Positions 1 through 12,044 of a stretch of 64,000 bases of DNA are shown in pieces. The DNA is from Limonium bicolor. Taxonomy: Eukaryota > Streptophyta > Magnoliopsida > Caryophyllales > Plumbaginaceae. The stretch spans positions 273,853,258 through 273,917,257 of the forward strand of contig CM041779.1 in the NCBI GenBank assembly GCA_023374045.1, read 5' to 3'. How positions within the stretch are numbered: position 1 is the stretch's first letter; every line of letters begins with the position of its first letter. The translations under genes and the position numbers were made by a program. The notes under the pieces were generated by a model. It made no database searches and was not told where the DNA came from. It saw nothing but the letters and a program-made list of their open reading frames with translations.

Positions 1-2717
1 CAATTTTCGAACAGCACCTTATTCTATTAAGTATTTACAAAATCCACCGCATAATTAATATAATGTTACATTATAGTTATATAACATATATTATGACATT
101 TATGTCATTAAAACAATTATAACATATAGTTGTAAATTGTTTTAAAGTACCAAACAACCCCTTATATTTTCGGTTTCCAAATAAACCACTAAACTTCTAT
201 AAATCACAAATCAACCTCAATTATATTTCATTGTTACACTTATAACATATACCTTATATTATAATCCTTAAACCTTAAATAATTATAACCTATAGTTTTT
301 AAAGGCTATAATTTTCGAACAGCCCCTAGGACTGTTTTAATTAAATTCCCACCACCAAACTTTGTATTTTACCAAATCCTCCCAATTTATAATACATAGT
401 TTTCTAATTCCATTAAAATCATATATACATATGTCTTTATAAAACCTTATATATAATCCAAAAATCACCAAACTATACCAAAAGGTTATAAATATTATTC
501 CTAACCTTATACTTCCTTTAAATCTCGGTTTTTCCACATAAGTTACCCATTTATAACAATATCATGAAATACCTTATATCTTATATAATTCATATAAACT
601 CCAAATTTAACCAAATCAACTTCTAAAAATTCCTAATAACCTAAGGTTTGTACTAAACTCCATTTAGTACCCCTAGTTTTCGGAAATCACACTTTAGCCC
701 CATCTCTTATAAATCTTTTACAATTTAATACTTATCTTAATATAAGGTTGCATTTTAATTTCTAAATTTCTCCAAACTTGGTCAAAGTCTCCTATATAGT
801 CAACTTTGACTTCTAATACCAAATTGGACCAAACTTTCGGTAATTACAAGACTTCACCTATACTTTTCTATTTTTACAATTTTGACACAAAACTTTATAA
901 AATGTTATAATTTTTATTAAATTCATTTAAAAACCCTAAATTCTCTAAATTAAGCCCACGGCTTTATATTTCCAGTAATTACGGTTTGGCCCCAAACTTA
1001 ATTATATAAGCATAAACTAACTAAATAAGCTTATAAACTTAATTAAAATGGCCTAATGACATGGCCTTATTACAACCTTGAACTTGCAAAATAAATTACA
1101 CATTAAATGTCTCAAAATATAGTATAAACTCACGGCCTCACCATGGTTTATTATTTTTCCACATAATGTCATAATTTGACCATTATGTTAATTAAATCTT
1201 AAATGACTAGCTTAATTTATCTTAGTCATTTTTTTCCATTTTTAGGTCAATATAACCCATATTAATTTCTCCACTCTCGGCACAATTTATATATGTGCTT
1301 AAAATCATAAAAATCATAAGTTTAAGGTGTTTATACCTTGATTTTCCTTGTATGAGCTCGGTCACTTGTAGGAAAATTCACCACTCATTTAGACATGTTT
1401 AATACACCAAAAAAGATATGGTTATACTCCAAGCTTGAGCTTAACCATAAGGAACAATTAATGTAAGATTTAAGGCAAAAATCACCTTAAAAATGCAAGG
1501 GAAGTTCAAGCTGGTTTCGGCCTGTACCAAGCACACCTAATGGTGTTAAATTCACCATATCCATAGGAAATAGCTAGACAACAACAAGCTGCTATGGTAA
1601 TTGATTTTACCTTGGAAAATGCCTTAAAAGAGGGTATTTCCTTGGATCTCGGCCACCCTTGCTCCAAATGGCTAACCAACTGAATGAACATGTAAATATG
1701 AAGATTATGAGTGTATAAACTCATAAAAATCAAGGAAGAAAACCGGATGAGAGTGGAGAGGCTTAAGGTATGTTTTTACCTAAAATGCAAATTTGAGCAA
1801 CCTTGGCCCTTAGACTTGCTCAACCGAGTTTGGAAGTTGTTCTAACCTTAGAACACTGAGAATGAGCCATAGGAACAGATGAGCCACGAAATAAGTGTAG
1901 GTAGTGAAGAATGAAGAAAAAGAGCTAAAAATGACCTTAAAACCTTACCTTAAGAGCTTAGGAATTAGATCTGCCTTCCATGCTCAAGAACAAGGCTTGA
2001 GAGGATCTAGGAAGGGTGAGGGCTCGGCTGGGCAGGCTGGAATCGGACAAGGAGGGAGTGAATGAGTGGAAGAAGTTGAAATAATTGAAAAAGGTAAGTT
2101 TTTTTCCAAAAGCAAATGGTATTAGGTAGAACTTGTCTAACAATGATTGTGAGCTGTCTCCTCTCCTCTTGCCTGCCGACTTCCATGGTCAAATGGGTCA
2201 ATTAATTGACCATTGACCAAACTTGGTCAATATTGACTCAACGGGCCCCCTTGTGGGGTTTTATTAATATTTTAATATTAAATTTGTAAAAATTTGTAAA
2301 TTTCTGGAATTAAATTCCTAATATGATATAATGTGATAAAATATCATATTTAAAGGTAATTATAACCTTTAAGCCCATTAAAACCCAATTTAGAAGGCAA
2401 TCTCACAAAAACGTGCATTAAGGTGTTTTAGTGCACATTTTGTGTTGCAAGGTGCTTCTGAGCTTAGCTTTCTTTGATAATAGTTTTGTTGTGTTCCTTA
2501 CTTCATTATAATACTTAGGAATCCACTTTGGATCCTATTTGAGGTCACACAATCTTTGTGGTGCTTTAAAGCACATTTTTGGCTTTACCGATCTTAAGGC
2601 GTGTTTTGCCTAGTTGAGATCTTTTAGTTTGTTCCCCAATAATATTTAGATGTTTATTAACCATCTTAGATCATTAATAGATCATTTAATTATATTTTAA
2701 AGGTTAGGGGTATTTCA
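1..2717 (-). mobile_element. LARD-like long LTR, fragment cut by window edge
   Basis: On the minus strand this block starts at 2717 with TGAAATACCCCTAACC, the same LTR start seen at 24315 on the plus strand and at 60376 on the minus strand. The first 400 bases share recognisable stretches with those copies, for example the 'accaaagaaaaccaa'-type and 'gtgctttaa' blocks. No reading frame of interest is present and the DNA is AT-rich. The motif 'aattttcgaacagc' occurs at both 3-16 and 310-323. The 3' end of the LTR lies outside the window. The family call rests on the shared terminus and patchy internal similarity read by eye. Confidence 0.6.
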
Positions 2718-3040
2718 AGAGTCACCACCTAGTTTGACCTATGATAACTAGGAAGGAAGATCGGGTTCTAAGAACCGTTAATTGACTCTGAGGTTGCTGT
2801 GTTATAACCCAAAGTTTATTGCATTTTATTTCGTCACAAGTGGCCTTATGTGGTTGTATTCTGAATTCAGGACATGGCGGTCTTTCTTAGTAATGACAAG
2901 GGCGAGGCGGTCTTTCTTCTTTTTGATTTTTGGTAAGGGATTATTAATTAAATTGGGTTATATTAATAATTCCCTAATCACTATTCTAATCACGCTTCCA
3001 CTACTCTTCTCCCGATCAGTTTGAAAACCGTCGAGACGCT

Positions 3041-3077
3041 CCTCTTCTTTTCTCTCTCTCTCTCTCTCTTCTCTCTC
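3041..3077 (+). repeat. Pyrimidine (TC)n tract in the solo LTR
   Basis: A CT-rich run with about nine TC units. The paired LTRs at 11330-11365 and 18230-18265 have a pyrimidine-rich stretch at the same place. Such tracts are common near plant transcription starts, which would fit the R/U5 area, but no TATA box was assigned with confidence. Confidence 0.6.
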
Positions 3078-3728
3078 AAATCACGCTCATTCTAGTGTCC
3101 AGGCCTGCTGTTGGTATTCCTGCAATTCAGATTCTGCTGTCGGTTTCTTCTCCGTTGTGAAGTCCGGTGCTGGTTTAGGTAAGTTGCTGGGATATCATTC
3201 TTCAATTCTCTAGTTTCTAAGACCTTCCCTTTTTCTGATTTATCTTCGGTAATCTGACAAGGAATCAGATACTGTCCGCTCCGTTGTCGAATTCTGCTGT
3301 GTTCGGTGTTCTCTGCGAGTGCGTGATCAGAATTCAGGTGAGAATTGTATTTCAGTTTCGAACTGCAGTTCAGTTTCAGGGTTAGGTTTGCATTTCTAAT
3401 TCGGGGTCACAATTGTATTCAATCAGAGGTCGGCGTTGCGTTGTTTGTTTGCGTTTCGGGATTCTGCTCCGGTTGGACTCTGCTGTTCGGATTGGGATAT
3501 CGTCTGTCAATTACTGAGGTAGGTGGCTTATGGATTCGGCTAGTGTGTTCAGCCTTGGGGCGTTTCGAATTCTGGTTTCTAGTGTGTGAACCACCTCTGC
3601 GTTGTGTTTGTGAATCAGTCCGTTTGCGTTGTTTGAATATTTACAAACCCCCAAGGTTGTTTTAATGCTCTGCTTCTGTTTTGTTGTGTTAAACCCTCTG
3701 TGTTGCTGTGAATTCGTTTCTGGAAACT

Positions 3729-4125
3729 GCACATTTTGGTGTGTCCAAACGTCTGTCCGAGCTTTGACGTTCGGACATACCCTGTTGCGCTTTAAATTTC
3801 TGAAGTTTTCACTGTGTCCGAACTTCCGTCCGAGCTTTGAAGTTCGGACACAGCCTTCTGCGTTCTCTGATTTTGGCTTCGACTTGTGTCTGAACATTGA
3901 TGTCCGGACACAAGCTCGGACACTACGCGTGTTTGTTTTCCGAAAAGCGTTCGAACATCAGTCCGAACATTGATGTTCGGACACCTCTGTCTCTACTACT
4001 GTTTTAATGTTCGACCTGTGTCCGAACTTCGTAGTTCAGACACATGTTCGGACATCTGTCTGATTTCGACTTCTGAGTCTCGACTCGTGTCCGAACATTG
4101 ATGTCCGGACACAAGTTCGGACATG
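3729..4125 (+). repeat. Inverted-repeat cluster, TGTCCGAAC type (solo LTR)
   Basis: Several copies of TGTCCGAAC and GTTCGGACA occur as facing pairs about 10-15 bases apart, for example TGTCCGAACTTC facing AAGTTCGGACA near 3813-3855 and TTGTGTCCGAACATTG near 3882. The same cluster sits at the same place in both chromovirus LTRs. Single-stranded nucleic acid from here would fold into a row of short hairpins. CpG density is high compared with the flanks. Confidence 0.8.
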
Positions 4126-5574
4126 CCTCTGTTTTGACCTTAACTTGCTCGTTTGAGCTCCGTTTTGACTTCCGATTGCGGGGTTGGATTCCCCTTCTGA
4201 TTTCCAAGCTACCTATGTGCTTTCTGGTGCCTTTGGTGCACATATGCTTAAATGTTTTAAGCTTCTGTTTTGGGACCTAGTTATCTCTGTGTCTGAACCT
4301 TTGGATGGCTGGTCTCGCTGTCTCGTAGCGCGCTATGTTGGATCCTTCTGTTCACGGGTGATGTTCCCCGTTCTGTTCACGGGTGTTTCACCTGTTCTGT
4401 TTACGAGTGAGGTTTCCTCGTTCTGTTCACGAGCTAGTTGCTTGTTTTGTCTGTATGCTGTGATCAACTAGTGTCCCGCTCTGTTTTCTACTTCTGTCTG
4501 CTTCTGACTCTGTTTAGTCCTCTATGGTATGGACTTCTGACCTGTTTTCTGACATGCTTATGGATTCCTTTGACTCTTTCTGATTTGTTAACATTCTATA
4601 AATGTTTTGAGCATGCTGGTTGATGAAGTTTGTCATCTACTGGGCATAGTTGTGTGCTCATTCCCCTACTTTATCTAACATTGTAGATTGATCAGCGAGG
4701 ATCACTTTGCTCAGCTCTGGAGTTTAGTTTATTTGTTATTTCGTTCTTGGAGACTTTGTATTTGAATTTGCTCCTTTGGGCCTCTTCAGTTAGCTCTTGC
4801 TTTTGATATTCGTTTTGGTGGGTTCTGTTATAACTTTGAGATGTTACAACATCATTTTGGTTTATACTTTATTCAAGTATTCGTTTGGGCCTTATTTGAT
4901 TATCTGTTTAAGTCTGTTTATTAGAGCCTTGCGTTATTATGTAATAATACGCGGCGTGTAATACCCCTAACTCCTAGGCCAGTGTTTAGGGGTGTTACAT
5001 GTTGCCTACGGATATGACTTATCTGGTCATTTGTAGCGATTCTATTGTGGGTTCGCACTGGGTTACACCCCTTAGAAGTGGCAATGACCACGACTTCGGA
5101 TTGGTGCCCGAGGAAACCTCGGTCTCCAATTGTTGGGATTGCCTTCTTTCAAAACCTTTTAAAGAGATTCACTTAAAAGCCAATTATAGGATTAGGGCGG
5201 GAAGAGAGAAAAGAGGGTGGATGAGGCGAGCTTTTCTGCCAAGCTAGCGCCAAATGAAAGGGTTGAGAGTTGGTTGAATGTAGAATTTGAAAGATTGAGG
5301 AAATATTTAAGGATTAAATGGATGAATGAGGCTTGAAGTCTACAGGCCTGAGGGACAAATGTGAGTCAGAAGAGATTTGAGTGCTTTGAGAGGTATGAGT
5401 ACCGCCTTAGAGTGGGAAAAGGGTTTTTTATTGGAATGGGGTCGCACCTTGTGTGGGTTGCCTATGTACTCAACTCCCTGTTGAGATCAGACCTTACGTA
5501 GTTCACGGTTTTGGGGCTTTTGAAGATTTTAGGGTTTTAAGGGTTTTTGAGGTGTTTGAGAGGTGTTTAAGAGG

Positions 5575-5740
5575 TTAGTCTGTGAGACGCTCGGGTCTAT
5601 GAGACATTTGGGATGTTCATGTAGTGGGAGGTATAGGATGTCAAGGTCTGTGAGACGCTCGGGTCTGTGAGACATTTGAAACTTAAAAATGGTAGAGAGA
5701 TTGAGATGTTCGAGTCTGTGAGACGCTCGGGCCTATGAGA
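5575..5740 (+). repeat. GTCTGTGAGAC / GCTCGGGTC repeat cluster in T
   Basis: The short imperfect palindrome GTCTGTGAGAC is repeated with the spacer GCTCGGGTC between copies, in at least three groups. The other T copy has the complementary cluster at 49745-49910, so it is a conserved part of the repeat and not a chance run. Confidence 0.6.
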
Positions 5741-6169
5741 CTTTAGAAGTTTAGAAGAAATTAGAGTTTGGAAGATGACTCGAGTTTAAGGTGAGTTGGA
5801 GTTTGAATGATGATTTAAGTGTGTGAGGCAATTGGAATTTGGAGGAGATCCTAGTTTTTTAGGTTCGAGGTTTAAAAATGGTTGAGGAAAATCATTTTGT
5901 TGTGAAAGGGCGGGTGATCCCTAGGGAACACCCTATGTACCTCCTCAAGCGCGACACTTAATTAATGGTAAGTGTTGAGGCTCGAAAGATGGGACAATGA
6001 ATTTACGTCGAAATATAGGATTTAGAGAGAAGTATCATGAATGGGATACTCTCGGTCAAACCCTAATAACGTCTCTAACTCCCGGGTTATAAAATGTTAA
6101 ATACTGAAAACATTGAAATCGAGTGGAAGGGAGTTAGACGATTCTAAAATCCTGGCTGCAACTAGGAAG

Positions 6170-6320
6170 ACAGTTACATCCCTAGCAATTAGGGGAGGTT
6201 TGTCACCCTAATGTCCCGCTTAAAGAAATCTAGACTGCAATTAGGGGAGATTTGTCACCCTAATGTCCCGCCTAAAGAAATCCAGACTGCGACAAGGGAT
6301 GTTACGACCCCAGTGCCCCG
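6170..6320 (+). repeat. About 52-bp tandem repeat in T
   Basis: Roughly three copies of a unit holding AATTAGGGGAGRTTTGTCAC, CCTAATGTCCCGC and AAAGAAATC. The counterpart lies at 49150-49290 in the plus-strand T copy, in inverted orientation, with similar unit order. Confidence 0.65.
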
Positions 6321-6649
6321 CCTCGAATTGTTTTGGAATAGGAGACAAGTGATGTCTAACTAGAAGGAAATGTTTTGAAGGGGTTAGACATTTCTTGTTC
6401 CCCGAAAACGGTTTATTTTAGATTTGGAAACTAAGTTAGAAAACTTTTGAAGTTGTTCGGAATTCTCGATGAAAATCAAGGATTTTGAGAAATGTTTTAG
6501 GAGAAAACTTTCTGTATATGTGAGAAGAACTTTCTACTTGTTGAGAAGAGTTTTCTGTGATGTGAGAAAAGTTTTTCCTTTAAATTTCACAAAATGGTTT
6601 TGATTTTAAATAAAAGAGCTATTTGAAATTTTTGAAATGATTTTGAATT

Positions 6650-7140
6650 TTTGGAGTTTGAATTGGATTTACGAGTTGGGGTGAGATTTAAATTGAATTG
6701 GGCTGAACTTGAATTGATTGGGCTGAAATTTGAATTGAATTAAATTGGTTGAAATTGAATTGAAATGTTGAAATTGGAGTGCAATTGAATTGGAATTGAA
6801 TTAAGTTGGATTGAAATTACAATGGATTTGAATTGAAGTTGAATTGGAATTGAGTTGAGATTGGATTGAATAAGAGCTGAGATTGGATGGAGTTTTGGAG
6901 TTAGATTGGGCTGATTTAAGAAGTGAAACTAATCTTATTTTGGGCTGAAATTTGAAGTGAAACTAGGCCGGACCTTGAATTGGCCAAGCTTGGTTTGAAA
7001 TGTGGGCTAGTATGGGCCTCAAAATCGGGCTTCAGAATTAGGCCAAAATTGAGCCTCGAAACTGGGGTGAACATTGGGCCTTGAAACTAGGCTGAAATTA
7101 GGCCTTGAAATTGAGTTTCAGAATTGGGCCAAAAATGGGC
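6650..7140 (+). repeat. GAATTG- and GGGCCT-rich low-complexity stretch
   Basis: Loose repetition of GAATTG, GGGCTGAA and TTGGGCC with no fixed period. It occupies the same place as the GGCCCA-rich stretch at 48230-48700 in the other T copy. Translations across it are repetitive and are not proteins. Confidence 0.55.
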
Positions 7141-7340
7141 CTAATTTATGACTGACTTCAAAGTAGAATTTGTCCTTTTGGATTTTCAATTGTCCTGTTG
7201 ATTTTGAATTTTATCTTATCATAATGAATGGTTTGGAAAGTTTTTTTTAGAAGAGATGTTGCTCCACAAAAGAGGAGCTACGACCCTCGAGTACCACGAC
7301 CTTAATGTGGACAACAACTGTGAATGGTCCTAGGTTTTTC

Positions 7341-8985
7341 TAAAGAGGCCCATACAAAGTTATGAGCCTGAACCGATAAATTGAGTTCTCAGAACAAACG
7401 GGTAATCCATGGACTTCGAGGGCTATATGTCCAGACCTTAACCCTAAAATGTGGGTTTGGGCATAAACTTGAAGCAACTCAAACAAGAACCAATCTAACA
7501 AATCGCAATACAATAACAATAGACCTATAAAGATCCCAAAACGAGTGATAAGTAAATCCATGAACAGTAGTGATAAGCAAATAAATTATAAACAGTGTAC
7601 TAAAGTCTTCACAAAATTTCAGGTTTATTTCTTCTTTCCTCTTTCTTTTTTTTAAACAAACTTACTAAACAACGAATAGAAATAGTCCTCAACCAGATGA
7701 ACCATCGCGAAAAAATGAATCTGAGGGATATGTAAGCTCATGTAAGTCAAACCGAGTATTCTCAACACAGAAAATTTGGACCGACAACAAAATCACTGCA
7801 TCATAGCATGTGCTTTGAACGAGTCACCGAGACGTGCATCAAATGAAAACAACCAGAAGCTGATTTAAGTTCCGGATAAATACTGAAAGAAAGAGCAGCG
7901 GAGAAAGAGCAGCGGGGTCTTTCCTGCGAGGAGAATCAACAGAAACAAGACGTAACCAAGGTATAAGCTCAATAAAACATTAGGATAATCAGATGAGATA
8001 GACGAAATGGAACATCAAGGCTCTTAAGCATAAGCTAGATGAACACGGCAAAAACCATAAAACCTGAACCACAACCAAATTAAGCGCCAAAGGATCTCGA
8101 GGGGAAAACTTCCGAATCAGACTGTAATCAACTTGGACTCGTTTAGCAGAAGCCAGATTAACGAACGGAGCTTGGGCTCTAGGCTTATGCTAGTGTCGGA
8201 TCTAATGGAGAAGGACTACCAACCAAATTACTGGTTAAATCAAATACAATAATTGAAAAGGCCAACTTGGTAGTTTCGACTGTGGTCCCCGCGTGGGTCC
8301 CACGTGGTCCTACGTTCTACCCCAATAATATACTCCCACATATAAAACTACCACAAAACAGCCTGACCAAAACAACCATACCGAACGCAGCAGATATACA
8401 AAGATGCACGCATAGAATTTCTTTTTAGCAGACACCATTTTCTTAGAAACTTCAGTTATCTCTGCATCGGATTGATATCTGAGAGTTTCAACAAGACATA
8501 TGCAGAAGACAAGACAAATACAAGTAAAAGGGGGGTTAGTTTCTAGATTTGGCCGGTAATTGTGAAGTAAAGGAGGTAAAATTATGAAGTTCAAACTTCA
8601 CGTCTGTAGATTGTGGCCGCTCCTGTTGGTACTCCGGTGGTCAACACCGCTTATCTCAAATCATGCTCATATATCAATAAATCCACAGAGATTAGCAACA
8701 GAAAAAAAAACACATCAATGTACAAAGTGGAGTAACATAGAGAGAAAAAACCGGATTATTCTTCTGCCCGAAGCAAACTAAAATCATGATGGAGAGTAGG
8801 AGTCAGATAACTCAGGTGTGGCGTTTTCTGTTTCATGTTTCCCTTGCTCATGGGATTTCAAAGACGAAGGAAGACCTTCTAAAAAACGTGGTATATATTT
8901 TTCTGATGGCTGGCTTGTTCTGGCTCTCCTTCGTTTTGGTGTATGGAAGGGAGAAGGAGAAGAGACAGACGAAGAGGACAGGAAT
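7341..8985. other. Non-coding interior of repeat T
   Basis: No protein or RNA gene is recognised here. The stretch lies between the GGGCC-rich part and the imperfect repeat units of T and is AT-rich with short open frames only. It is part of the T element by order and context. Confidence 0.45.
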
Positions 8986-9145
8986 GGAGAAGAGAGGGCC
9001 GGGATGCTTATTCCTTGTTTCGCCAGTTGAGGGAATGAAGAAAGACGAAGCAGTTCCTTGCTTCGCCAGTGTGTTGAAGAGATGGAAGGAGGCGCAACAC
9101 CTTGTCGCAGTTGGGTGCAAAATTACCGGGAGAGTGGAGATGAAG
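8986..9145 (-). repeat. Degenerate units shared with the 41.9-43.3 kb array
   Basis: Read on the minus strand, two or three units carry 'ggtaattttgcaccca', 'ctggcgaagcaaggaa' and 'tctcttca/cttcattc'. The same words, 'gataattttgcaaccca', 'ctggtgaacaaggag' and 'ttcattctcttca', recur many times at 41870-43290. An open frame of 198 codons on the plus strand (8786-9382) is a by-product of this purine-rich DNA and has no recognised domain. Confidence 0.55.
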
Positions 9146-9582
9146 AGAGAGCCGAGCATGTATGTTCTTATTTTGGGTTCGGGAAAAGAAGAAGATAGGG
9201 ATGTGAGGGAGATTCATGGTCGAAGAGGTGTAGCGGCTACTGTGGATTGGAGCGGAAATCCATGGAGTTTTTTTTTTCTTTTCTGGGGTTTTTACATCGA
9301 AGAAGAAGGTCTTGGGTTTCAGCCGAGGGCATATGAAGGTCGACTGGCTTTTTTTTTTTGGAAGAAGGAAGAAGATGATTGAGGGAGGAAGGTGACTGAT
9401 CGAGAACGAAGGAGATGGGAGTCGCCCGCCCCTGTTATGTTACTGTAGTTGTTGTTTTATAGAGAAGGATTAGGGTTTTTAGGACAAATGTTGATTAGGG
9501 TTTCTGATTTTTGGGGTCGGGTTTGACTTGTGGTCATATGGGTCTTGTTTGGTCGAAAAAGACATGACCTAAAAATAAAAAC

Positions 9583-9662
9583 ACCCTCCCTGCTCATCAA
9601 GGAAATCGAACCTGGCACCAAAGCCTCTCTTAAGAAGACATTAACCAACTGAGCTAGTGTGA
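9583..9662 (-). other. tRNA-like sequence 1 (A and B box)
   Basis: On the minus strand: TAGCTCAGTTGGTTAATG (A box of the TRGCNNAGYNGG type) followed about 30 bases later by GGTTCGATTTC (B box of the GGTTCGANTCC type). The acceptor stem and anticodon arm are not credible, so it is a tRNA-derived or tRNA-mimicking sequence and not a tRNA gene. It lies about 0.9 kb inside the start of repeat T. Confidence 0.6.
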
Positions 9663-9730
9663 AACGCGAAAACTAATCATTGAGCTAACACCAGCTGAAA
9701 GAAAATAAAATGCTCTACCATCTCTATTAA

Positions 9731-9806
9731 GATTCAAACCCGAGATCTATTGATATTTAGACAAACTCACTAACCAATTATGCTAACTCATAACTCCATA
9801 TACAAA
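9731..9806 (-). other. tRNA-like sequence 2 (A and B box)
   Basis: On the minus strand: TTAGCATAATTGGTTAGTG followed by GGGTTTGAATC at a spacing usual for tRNA A and B boxes. It lies some 75 bases from tRNA-like sequence 1 and in the same orientation, giving a tandem pair within the T repeat. No full cloverleaf can be drawn. Confidence 0.55.
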
Positions 9807-9812
9807 TGTGCA

Positions 9813-10563
9813 AAATAATAGTTGAGTTCTACCTCAAACTAAATGATCCTTTCAAACGCGCTAGCGTTCTAAATGAAAATATACAGTAAGATGAAACGGT
9901 TTTATCTAAAGAATTGTTTCCCTCTTAAAAATCATGAATTAATATAATGTAGATAATGAAATGTGAAACATAATAAAATATAAAATAAATGAAATGACTT
10001 GATAATGGCTACATGAAATAATGAAATGGTACTAATACAATGGTGATAATAAAAAAAATACAAGTGAACGTAACAAAAATGGAAACCGAGTTAGATATGT
10101 ACGAATAGTGGAAAATAAGATTGAAAAAAAACAAGAAATAAAATAAAATAAGATAAGAGGAAGCTTAATCAAATAAGCAACAAAATGAAGTACACGAATA
10201 AAAATAATAATAGTAAAGGTAAAATGATATAAATAACAATGCAAATGATGATAATAAAACAAAAAATAAATGCTAGAAGACAATCAAAAGTAGCAATAAA
10301 TTAGATAAAGAAGTAACAAAATAAAAAGAAAACAGATAGGTAAGCAAATAGACAATGAGACAAAAGGGATGGGTTTAAAATCGGATTGTCATTTGGAAAT
10401 TCATTTTCGAAAAATCGTGTTTTTATGAAATGCTTTGAAAAAAATTGTAAAATGATGGTTTCGTTTTAGCACGCACGCCAATATATTTTTGAAAAAGAAA
10501 GGTGACAACCCCTCTTATTATTTCAGAATTCGCTTTAAGGGGTGAGAATTTTTGGTGTCTACA
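9813..10563 (-). repeat. 5' end of repeat T (minus copy)
   Basis: This AT-rich segment reads on the minus strand from TGTAGACACC. The last 240 bases (10325-10563) match 34600-34840 closely, including 'cccatcccttttgtctcatt' and 'tttccaaatacaatccg'-like words. The terminus matches in both copies to the base. No open frame is credible. Confidence 0.65.
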
Positions 10564-10566
10564 CTC

Positions 10567-10686
10567 GGTCACAACACCGATCATTGTAGGGCCATGCAGC
10601 ATAAGATTCAAGACTTGATCGACCAGGGACTTCAGTTATCGGAGCGCAGGAATATTTTTGGGAATCCCATGCCGGAGCATCATTAA
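10567..10686 (+). pseudogene. Tat-like Ty3/gypsy Gag C-terminal fragment
   Basis: Thirty-nine codons and a TAA stop remain. The start reads GHNTDHCRAMQHKIQDLID, the second half of a CCHC knuckle (G-H-x4-C) followed by the HKIQDLID helix usual just after the knuckle in plant Tat-lineage Gag. It ends NPMPEHH and stop; in Tat elements an NPLPxH-type motif is normally followed by the protease domain, which is absent here. The fragment is cut at its 5' side exactly where repeat T begins (10563/10564). It is followed by non-coding DNA, which suggests a gag-only, non-autonomous derivative, although an internal deletion would look the same. Confidence 0.7.
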
Positions 10687-11097
10687 GAGTTATTTTTATT
10701 TTTCCCTTTTTTTCTTCAGTCATTCCGAGTAGTTTCTTTTAACTAGTTTGTTTCCTTGTCTTTAGTTAGCTTAGCTAGTTTTACCCTTTGGAACGATTTA
10801 GACAATACTCAATGTTGTTGTTGCTCTTTTTGGTTATTAATAAGAGAAGTATCCGCTTTTCCCTTTTTTGTTCATATTCTCTTATGTTGAGCTTGAATTG
10901 GTGTTCGTACATTCATTCAGGCATCTATTAAAAAAAATGAAAAGAAAAAATGTTCTCATAGAGCACGTGAGCAGGCGTCGCAAAATAGAATCATTGTTTT
11001 CACAAGTTCCTCTGTGTAGGACCACCATTCCACATACATTCACCACCTTCATCACATGGATCACACGTGTCAAACCACTCCACCTTTCCATCATTTC
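10687..11097 (+). other. Non-coding DNA after the Tat gag fragment
   Basis: T-rich stretch ('ttatttttatttttcccttttttt') followed by AT-rich DNA with no gene. It continues at 20200 after the chromovirus insertion, because the ATTTC at 11093-11097 is repeated at 20200-20204. It is read as the 3' untranslated part of the Tat-like element. Confidence 0.55.
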
Positions 11098-12044
11098 TGT
11101 TATAACCCAAGATTCGGTTATATATTTTATTTCGTTACAATGATTCGTTAAGTTGGTCCATTCTGAATTTAGGACGTGGAGGTCCTTATTAAAGAAGTTG
11201 GGGACGAGGAGGTCTTTTCCCCATCCGTTTTATTTTCTGGTGAGTTAACCTCATATTAATTCCCTTAACCTATTTTATTCCATATCCTCTTAATTACTCT
11301 CTCTTCTAAACACGTTCTCACGATCATTTACGCTCCTCTCTTCATCGTTCTTCTCTCCCTCTCTCAAGCCTTCTTCTCTGTGGATCGATCTGTTGTGCTG
11401 CTGGTTGGAGATTCGAGTGTTGCAGGTTCTTCGTTGTCTTGTTGTCCTCTTCGCAGTCAGGTTTGTATGTCGTTTGGTAGCGTTGTTACTCAGTTTGGAG
11501 AACTCCTCAAATCCCTAATTCCCTTCTCTGCAATCTGATTGTAATCAGTGAATTTCGCGACGTTCTCTGTCGATATCTACTGCTGTTGACGTGCTCTGCG
11601 AATCCATAGACAGTTTCAGGTGAGAATTGTATTTCAGTTCGGACTGCAGTTTCAGTTTCAGGGTTAGGTTTGCGTTTCTGAATTGGCATTGTTCTGCGTT
11701 TGTGGTTGTTCAGAATTCTGGAATTTCTTTTGGGTTATCTTGCTGTGACGTGGTCGATTGCTCTGTTTCGGATTCGGGATTCTCTGCTGTTCAGATCGTG
11801 TTTCGTCTTTGCTGTAATTGAGGTAGGTGGCTAATGGATTCGATTAGTGTGTTCGGCCTTGGGGAGTTTCGTTCCGATTCTGAATTCGGATTGCGTTCTG
11901 TCTTGGATTGTGATTGTGAACTGTCTGTTTAACGTCGTTTTAATGCCTACAAACCCCCAAGGTGTTTTCTGAAAACTTATAATGTTTTGACAATGTTTTG
12001 ATGCCTCTTCTGTGTGAGAATCGCTTCTGCCTTCTGAGTTTTTC

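Larger units (their letters stand above)
2798..4999 (+). mobile_element. Solo LTR of the chromovirus family
   Basis: The block starts TGTTATAACCC (2800) and ends GGGTGTTACA (4999), and it matches both LTRs of the 11098-20199 element over its whole length with clear divergence. No primer-binding site follows it and no internal region or second LTR is attached, so it is a solo LTR made by LTR-LTR recombination. GTTGC lies at 2793-2797 and at 5001-5005, a probable target duplication with one or two ambiguous bases at the ends. It sits inside repeat T. Confidence 0.85.
2718..10563 (-). mobile_element. Long repeat 'T', minus-strand copy (Tat/Ogre-like LTR or non-autonomous element)
   Basis: Read on the minus strand the block begins at 10563 with TGTAGACACCAAAAATTCTC and runs left. 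It matches, in inverted orientation and in the same order, the plus-strand block 34600 to about 50235: the first 240 bp are close, then come tRNA-like boxes, imperfect units with 'ggtaattttgca' and 'tggcgaa-caagga', GAATTG/GGGCC-rich DNA, 52-bp repeats with 'aggggaggtttgtcaccc', and the GTCTGTGAGAC cluster. It carries no long coding frame. A solo LTR (2798-4999) has inserted in it, and a LARD-like LTR abuts it at 2717. The segment 2718-2797 and 5000-5240 is assigned to T by context only. A 5-kb LTR of Ogre type or a non-coding derivative are both possible. Confidence 0.5.

Noticed and set aside
3345..4471. Overlapping open frames on both strands of the solo LTR
   Set aside because: The same frames appear in the paired chromovirus LTRs as by-products of the TGTCCGAAC cluster; no domain is present.
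8786..9382. 198-codon open frame on the plus strand
   Set aside because: It lies in purine-rich DNA with long single-base runs inside repeat T, matches no known domain, and its DNA is better explained as the complement of T's repeat units.
9583..9662. A functional tRNA gene
   Set aside because: A and B boxes are good but acceptor and anticodon stems do not form.
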